The notes beneath the pieces were generated by a model. That model was not told where the DNA came from, did no database searches, and saw nothing but the letters and a program-made list of their open reading frames with translations. From an uncultured Faecalibacterium sp. (GTDB lineage: Bacteria; Bacillota; Clostridia; Oscillospirales; Ruminococcaceae), in contig CALDLZ010000462.1 of the NCBI GenBank assembly GCA_937915335.1, forward strand, positions 1 through 17,965: a stretch of DNA of 17,965 nt, in the 5' to 3' direction. Shown piece by piece: positions 14,653 through 17,965 of the stretch (position 1 is its first letter; each line of letters begins with the position of its first letter). The position numbers were made by a program, and so were the translations under genes.

Positions 14653-16119
14653 TTATGCCAACACGTTCAGGTGTAAGATCTCGGGGTCCTCGGGGCCGGT
14701 CATGCTGCAGCCCTTGGCCTTGGCGTACTCGATGTAATTCAGGATCTCCTTGGTGATGCGCTCGCCGGGGGCCAGGATGGGGATGCCCGGCGGGTAGCAC
14801 ATGACGAACTCGCTGCAGACCATGCCCTCGGTCTCCCGCAAGGGCAGGCTCTTTTTGGGGGCGTAGAAGGCCTCCTGGGGGCTGGCGGCCACCACTGGGT
14901 CGATGTATTCCTGACTCAGCAGGCCGGTGCCGTCGGTGTGGTAGCGGCGCTTGATCTCGGCCAGGGCACTGACCAACCGCTCGATCTCCTGGGGCCGGTC
15001 GCCGATGGAGAGGTAGGCCAGGATGTTGCCGATGTCGCCAAACTCAATCTGGATGTCGTACTCATCCCGCAGGATGTCATAGACCTCGATGCCGGCCAGA
15101 CCGATGTCCAGAGTGTGGACGCTGAGCTTGGTGGTGTCAAAGTCAAAGACGGAGTTGCCGTTGCACAGCTCCTTGCCAAAGGCGTAGTAGCCGCCCACGG
15201 CGTTGATCTCCTCCCGGGCGTACTCAGCCATGTCCGCCACCTGATGGAATACCTGCCGTCCCCGCTGGGCGAGGTTGCGGCGGCTGATATCCAGGCTGGA
15301 CATGAGCAGGTAGCTGCCCGAGGTGGTCTGGGTCAGGTTGATGATCTGCCGTACATAGCCCGGGTGAACATTGGGGCCGATGAGCAGCAGGCTGCTTTGG
15401 GTCAGGCTGCCGCCGCTCTTGTGCATGGAGACGGATGCCATATCGGCCCCCGCCGCCATGGCGGACACCGGCAGACCCCCGCCGAAATAGAAGTGAGTGC
15501 CGTGGGCTTCATCCGCAAGGCAGAGCATGCCTGCATCATGGGCCATCTTCACGATGGCGCGCAAGTCGGAGCAGATGCCGTAGTAGGTGGGGTTGTTCAC
15601 CAGCACGGCCACGGCGTTGGGGTGCTCCTTGATGGCCTTTTCCACCTGTTCCCGCTTCATGCCCAGCGAGATGCCCAGCCGCTTGTCCACCTCGGGGTTG
15701 ACGTAAACGGGCACCGCGCCGCAGAGCACCAGCGCGTTCAGCACACTGCGGTGCACGTTGCGGGGCAGGATGATCTCATCGCCCCGCTTGCAGGCTGTCA
15801 GCACCATGCTCTGCACACTGCTGGTGGTGCCGCCCACCATCAGAAAGGCGTGGGCCGCGCCAAATGCATCAGCGGCCAGTTCCTCGGCTTCCCGGATGAC
15901 CGATACCGGGTGGCAGAGATTGTCCAGCGGCTTCATACTGTTTACATCCACGCCCACGCACTGCTGCCCCAAAAAGGCGGTCAGTTCCGGGTTGCCGCGC
16001 CCGCGCTTGTGGCCCGGCACGTCAAAGGGTACCACCCGCATCTGTCGGAACTGCTCCAGCGCTTCATAAATGGGCGCACGGCACTGGTCCAGCCGGAACC
16101 GTGTACGGTTCTCACTCAT
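14653..16119 (-). CDS. speA: Arginine (Orn/Lys/Arg) decarboxylase, PLP-dependent
   Basis: 488 residues, the size of Bacillus SpeA-type group III decarboxylases. It has PFDVPGHKRGRG (31-42), MVGGTTSSVQS (94-104), LADEAHGTHFYFG (201-213) and the PLP lysine Lys234 in SMHKSGGSLTQSSLL; the C-terminal domain carries EFVMCYPPGIPILAPGE. The fold is the aspartate-aminotransferase type. The family includes arginine, ornithine and lysine decarboxylases; the agmatinase downstream favours arginine to agmatine. Start ATG 16117-16119 has GGAGG 6 nt upstream; an in-frame upstream extension to 16257 runs through leader hairpins and is rejected. First gene of the operon, expressed through a long leader with two terminator hairpins. 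Confidence 0.9.
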   Translation of the reverse strand: MSENRTRFRLDQCRAPIYEALEQFRQMRVVPFDVPGHKRGRGNPELTAFLGQQCVGVDVNSMKPLDNLCHPVSVIREAEELAADAFGAAHAFLMVGGTTSSVQSMVLTACKRGDEIILPRNVHRSVLNALVLCGAVPVYVNPEVDKRLGISLGMKREQVEKAIKEHPNAVAVLVNNPTYYGICSDLRAIVKMAHDAGMLCLADEAHGTHFYFGGGLPVSAMAAGADMASVSMHKSGGSLTQSSLLLIGPNVHPGYVRQIINLTQTTSGSYLLMSSLDISRRNLAQRGRQVFHQVADMAEYAREEINAVGGYYAFGKELCNGNSVFDFDTTKLSVHTLDIGLAGIEVYDILRDEYDIQIEFGDIGNILAYLSIGDRPQEIERLVSALAEIKRRYHTDGTGLLSQEYIDPVVAASPQEAFYAPKKSLPLRETEGMVCSEFVMCYPPGIPILAPGERITKEILNYIEYAKAKGCSMTGPEDPEILHLNVLA

Positions 16120-16151
16120 GTTTTTCCTCCGTCCCTGGTTCCAAGGCAAAC

Positions 16152-16195
16152 AAAAAAGCGCAGGCCCATGCACACAAGAGTGCAGACCTGCGCTT
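16152..16195 (-). terminator. Second leader terminator (proximal to speA)
   Basis: On the minus strand AAGCGCAGG (16195-16187) pairs perfectly with CCTGCGCTT (16164-16156), with an inner TGCAC/GTGCA helix, followed by a T-run ending at 16152. It lies 32 nt before the speA start and must be bypassed for expression. Confidence 0.85.
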
Positions 16196-16225
16196 AAAAA
16201 AGCTGTTTGAACACGCAAACAAAGC
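16196..16225 (-). terminator. First leader terminator
   Basis: On the minus strand GCT-TT-GTTTG pairs with CAAACAGC (8 bp with a 2-nt bulge) around CGTGTT, followed by TTTTTT (16201-16196). It stands immediately after the T-box-like hairpin and directly before the second terminator. Confidence 0.65.
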
Positions 16226-16532
16226 CCCCGGTACCACCGAGGAAGCCCACTTCGCATGATTCAAAAAGACGGGGTGACGAGAGTCTATATAGCAATTACA
16301 CTTTTACTACTCTTATTGACCGTTTCACAAGTCTGCGCACGCACTGCGCAATTTCATGGTTGTAAAGGAACCAACTTATAAAATTTGAGCTTTCAACTCA
16401 ATCAATAATGGCGGCGATGCCGCCGGTCGGCAGTGGACCCGGCTGTCCGTATGGCCTTAGCCCCGATGGGCGGTCCCAGGTAATTTGCTTTGAAAAGACT
16501 CTGACACGCTTTGTCTCTCAAAATCGAATGTG

Positions 16533-16561
16533 ATTTTATCATGCAAAAACAGGCATGTCAA
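16533..16561 (-). promoter_or_regulatory. Promoter of the polyamine operon
   Basis: On the minus strand TTGACA (16561-16556), 17-nt spacer, TAAAAT (16538-16533) with an extended TG one base upstream. Transcription would start near 16526, giving the ~400-nt leader. Confidence 0.85.
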
Positions 16562-16633
16562 TACTTTTTGGAAAAATAAAACGAAAATTGTGGAAGAGTA
16601 TTACTTTTTTAGGGATGTGCTGAGAGGGTAAAG

Positions 16634-17458
16634 TTAATATCCAAGCTTTTCATGGACGGCCTGAGTTACTAAGTCAACATTCATTTCGTTTACAAAAGAA
16701 GTTGAAGTATCAAGAAGCAGACCGGAAGAAGAATAATATGTGTAGGAAGATACGGTATTGCCACCGAAACCATTTTGGGCAGAAGCTTCAAACTGCCAAT
16801 AATCACCAATCCCATGAATAGCAGTGAAGCGAACTGTTGCAGGATTCTTGAAATTAACCATTACGGGCAAAATTGCATTGACGAATGCTTTTTCATGTCG
16901 TGAAAGCTGATCGTATGCACTTCTTGCAACTACTTCTAGTGAACATTGAGCAGTTATTCCAGTGTCGGTTGTTGCAATAATTGTTGTTTTACCTACGGCA
17001 TTTGCAACAATATTTCCATTTTCATCAATTGAGGCAACAGAATTGTCGGCGGAAGTCCACTTGATGCCATAATCGCTTGCGTCTTCTGGTAATAGAGTAT
17101 ATTTTAATTTATTATTATCAGTTTTTTCTGTTATTTGAACATTATTATCTGCAAAAATAATCTGCTCAATAGGAACCGTAGTCACGTCAAAAGTATAAGT
17201 ACCAATAGACCTTTCTCCATCTTTGATAGATACTTTTGCCTTACCAGGGGCATTTGCAGTTACAGTGCCATCATCGGAAACGGTAACAATACTGCGGTCT
17301 TCACTTTCCCAGGTTAAATTTTCTTTTCCGGCAAGTTTGTCATCCTCGATTTTGTAGGTTTCGCCATATTTCAAATCGACGGTTTTAGAAATCCCTCCGC
17401 AGGCAGTCAAAGTGACTGCAAGAGCCGCAGTTAAAATAATCATTCCAAGTCGTTTCAT
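16634..17458 (-). CDS. Lipoprotein with two bacterial Ig-like (BIG2) domains
   Basis: 274 residues. A lipoprotein signal peptide (basic MKR, hydrophobic 5-17, lipobox LTAC with Cys20) anchors it to the outer face of the membrane. Two Ig-like repeats follow: about 27-95 (LTWESEDRSIVTVSDDGTVT, then APGKAKVSI) and about 96-178 (IKWTSADNSVASIDENGNIV, then AVGKTTIIATT), both with the BIG2 W.S.d..v..v...G.v.a...G pattern. The C-terminal ~95 residues (from about 182) form another domain with FKNPATVRFTAIHGIGDYWQF, of unknown role. GC is much lower than in the polyamine operon. ATG 17456-17458 with AAGGA upstream. No terminator is seen after the stop, so transcripts may run toward the polyamine promoter. 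Confidence 0.82.
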   Translation of the reverse strand: MKRLGMIILTAALAVTLTACGGISKTVDLKYGETYKIEDDKLAGKENLTWESEDRSIVTVSDDGTVTANAPGKAKVSIKDGERSIGTYTFDVTTVPIEQIIFADNNVQITEKTDNNKLKYTLLPEDASDYGIKWTSADNSVASIDENGNIVANAVGKTTIIATTDTGITAQCSLEVVARSAYDQLSRHEKAFVNAILPVMVNFKNPATVRFTAIHGIGDYWQFEASAQNGFGGNTVSSYTYYSSSGLLLDTSTSFVNEMNVDLVTQAVHEKLGY

Positions 17459-17520
17459 TTCGATGATTCCTTTCTAGTTGATTTCTTGATTGAGGAAATA
17501 GGAACGGAGTATCTTCCACA

Positions 17521-17557
17521 ATAATATAACAATTTGTTTTGTATGCCAATATAACAA
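17521..17557 (-). promoter_or_regulatory. Lipoprotein promoter with repeated operator
   Basis: On the minus strand TTGGCA (17549-17544), 17-nt spacer, TATTAT (17526-17521). The 10-mer AATATAACAA occurs twice on the plus strand (17523-17532 and 17548-17557), spaced 25 bp, covering the -10 and abutting the -35. The first copy is part of the inverted repeat AACAA-T-TTGTT (17528-17538); AAAACGTTTT (17556-17565) follows the second. Likely target of the divergent regulator. Confidence 0.6.
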
Positions 17558-17610
17558 AACGTTTTACATATACTTTTATCTATCATGTTGTATAGATAGA
17601 GGTATCTGCT

Positions 17611-17847
17611 ATGTACCAGCGTATCCGTGATTTGAGAGAAGATCGAGACCTGCTGCAAAAAGATATTGCGATGTATCTGAAATGTACGCAAGTATGTTAC
17701 TCAAATTATGAGATGGGCAAAAGAGACATTCCAACGGATGTGCTGAAAGCATTGGCACGCTATTATGAAACGAGCACGGATTACATTCTTGGCCTTACAG
17801 ACGAGAGCAGGCCCTATCCTCGGAATGACGAAACGAAATCATTTTAA
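17611..17847 (+). CDS. XRE-family helix-turn-helix regulator
   Basis: 78 residues: one HTH_3 domain covering about 3-60 (IRDLREDRDLLQKDIAMYLK, then CTQVCYSNYEMGKRDIPTDV as turn and recognition helix, then ARYYETSTDYILGLTDE), a short variant common in Firmicutes. Start ATG 17611 with GAGGT 7 nt upstream. It is divergent from the BIG2 lipoprotein and probably controls it and itself through repeats in the shared 152-nt region. GC is lower than in the neighbouring operon, as for the lipoprotein gene, so the two may have arrived together. Confidence 0.82.
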   Translation: MYQRIRDLREDRDLLQKDIAMYLKCTQVCYSNYEMGKRDIPTDVLKALARYYETSTDYILGLTDESRPYPRNDETKSF

Positions 17848-17868
17848 GAAGAACCTGTATCTTTTTCC

Positions 17869-17897
17869 TTGACATCCCCCGGAAGTTCAGTTACAAT
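17869..17897 (+). promoter_or_regulatory. Strong promoter at the right edge
   Basis: TTGACA (17869-17874), 17-nt spacer, TACAAT (17892-17897). Near consensus, reading out of the window. It lies between arms of an 11-bp inverted repeat (AAGAAGAACCT 17846-17856 and AGGTTCTTCTT 17945-17955). Confidence 0.75.
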
Positions 17898-17900
17898 ACT

Positions 17901-17965
17901 ATGGTAAGCTTTCAAAAACGGATGGAATTGGCCGCCAAGGCCATAGGTTCTTCTTTGAACGTGAA
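17901..17965 (+). CDS. Possible start of a gene cut by the window edge
   Basis: From ATG 17901 the frame is open to the window end (MVSFQKRMELAAKAIGSSLN...), with a second in-frame ATG at 17922. No ribosome site is visible before either, and the first ATG is only 3 nt after the -10, so translation would have to be leaderless. A non-coding RNA start is equally possible. Confidence 0.25.
   Translation, partial: MVSFQKRMELAAKAIGSSLNV

Larger units (their letters stand above)
16120..16526 (-). promoter_or_regulatory. Long structured leader of the polyamine operon (attenuator, possible T-box)
   Basis: About 400 nt separate the promoter from speA with no convincing gene. The transcript can form many helices: a GC-rich domain (GGACC 16476-16472 with GGTCC 16439-16435), a GGCGGC-ATC-GCCGCC hairpin (16424-16410), TGCGCA inverted repeats near 16335-16352, and a long-range 7-bp pairing AGAGTCT/AGACTCT (about 16502-16496 with 16287-16281). 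GAGTAGTAA (near 16304-16312) and GGTGGTACCG (16238-16229) resemble T-box leader landmarks, but the second also fits a simple hairpin (CCTCGGT/ACCGGGG), and a normal Stem I is not recognisable. Two terminators end the leader. Regulation by transcription attenuation is likely; the ligand is unknown. Confidence 0.6.

Noticed and set aside
14938..16197. Long open frame (419 codons) on the plus strand
   Set aside because: Antisense shadow of speA; its composition (His/Gly/Val/Gln-rich without domains) is typical of such shadows.
16229..16238. Firm identification of a T-box from GGTGGTACCG
   Set aside because: The motif matches only part of the T-box consensus, also forms an ordinary hairpin like the one at 7759-7788, and no specifier loop was identified. 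It is kept only as a hypothesis.

Overview
The window looks like the junction between an integrated temperate phage (or phage-derived element) and a host polyamine locus in a GC-rich Clostridia-class gut bacterium. Faecalibacterium or a close Oscillospiraceae/Ruminococcaceae relative is my best guess. This rests on strong AGGAGG-type ribosome sites, GC-rich codon use, Gram-positive style repressor and integrase modules, and the arrangement of spermidine genes; no rRNA or marker gene settles it.

Region 1 (1-6688, mostly minus strand) is the early/lytic arm of the phage. Reading in the direction of transcription it holds a small Cro-like protein, a Bro-N antirepressor split by one in-frame TAG, an unknown protein, then (beyond an oppositely oriented low-GC cargo gene at 4666-5289) a tightly packed series of small genes joined by ATGA/GTGA overlaps. 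These lead to a coiled-coil DUF3102-like protein, a DUF1351 protein and a Bet/RecT annealing protein. Several genes are short (36, 39, 58, 86 codons) and easy to miss.

Region 2 (6689-6827) is the genetic switch: two near-consensus divergent promoters, each with a copy of the same 13-bp operator in its spacer, plus a half-site between them and a perfect palindromic copy over the cro stop codon.

Region 3 (6828-10330, plus strand) is the lysogeny arm: a CI/LexA-like S24 repressor, a DUF4177-like protein, the 3' fragment of a second repressor gene, a DinJ/YafQ-type toxin-antitoxin pair with its own promoter, and a large serine recombinase whose reading frame runs through its own terminator. The element probably ends close to 10330.

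Region 4 (10331-16561, minus strand) is a host operon for polyamines: speA (arginine-type decarboxylase), speE (spermidine synthase), speB (agmatinase), a carboxynorspermidine/carboxyspermidine dehydrogenase and nspC (its decarboxylase). SpeA and SpeB would convert arginine to agmatine and then putrescine. Two routes from putrescine to spermidine are encoded together: SpeE, which needs decarboxylated SAM, and the aspartate-semialdehyde-dependent carboxyspermidine route. The dehydrogenase carries a one-base frameshift. The operon starts with a strong promoter and a leader of about 400 nt ending in tandem terminators, so attenuation or riboswitch control is likely; a weak T-box-like motif is present.

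Region 5 (16634-17965) holds a lipoprotein with Ig-like (BIG2) domains, a divergent XRE regulator with repeats in the shared promoter region, and a strong promoter at the right edge.
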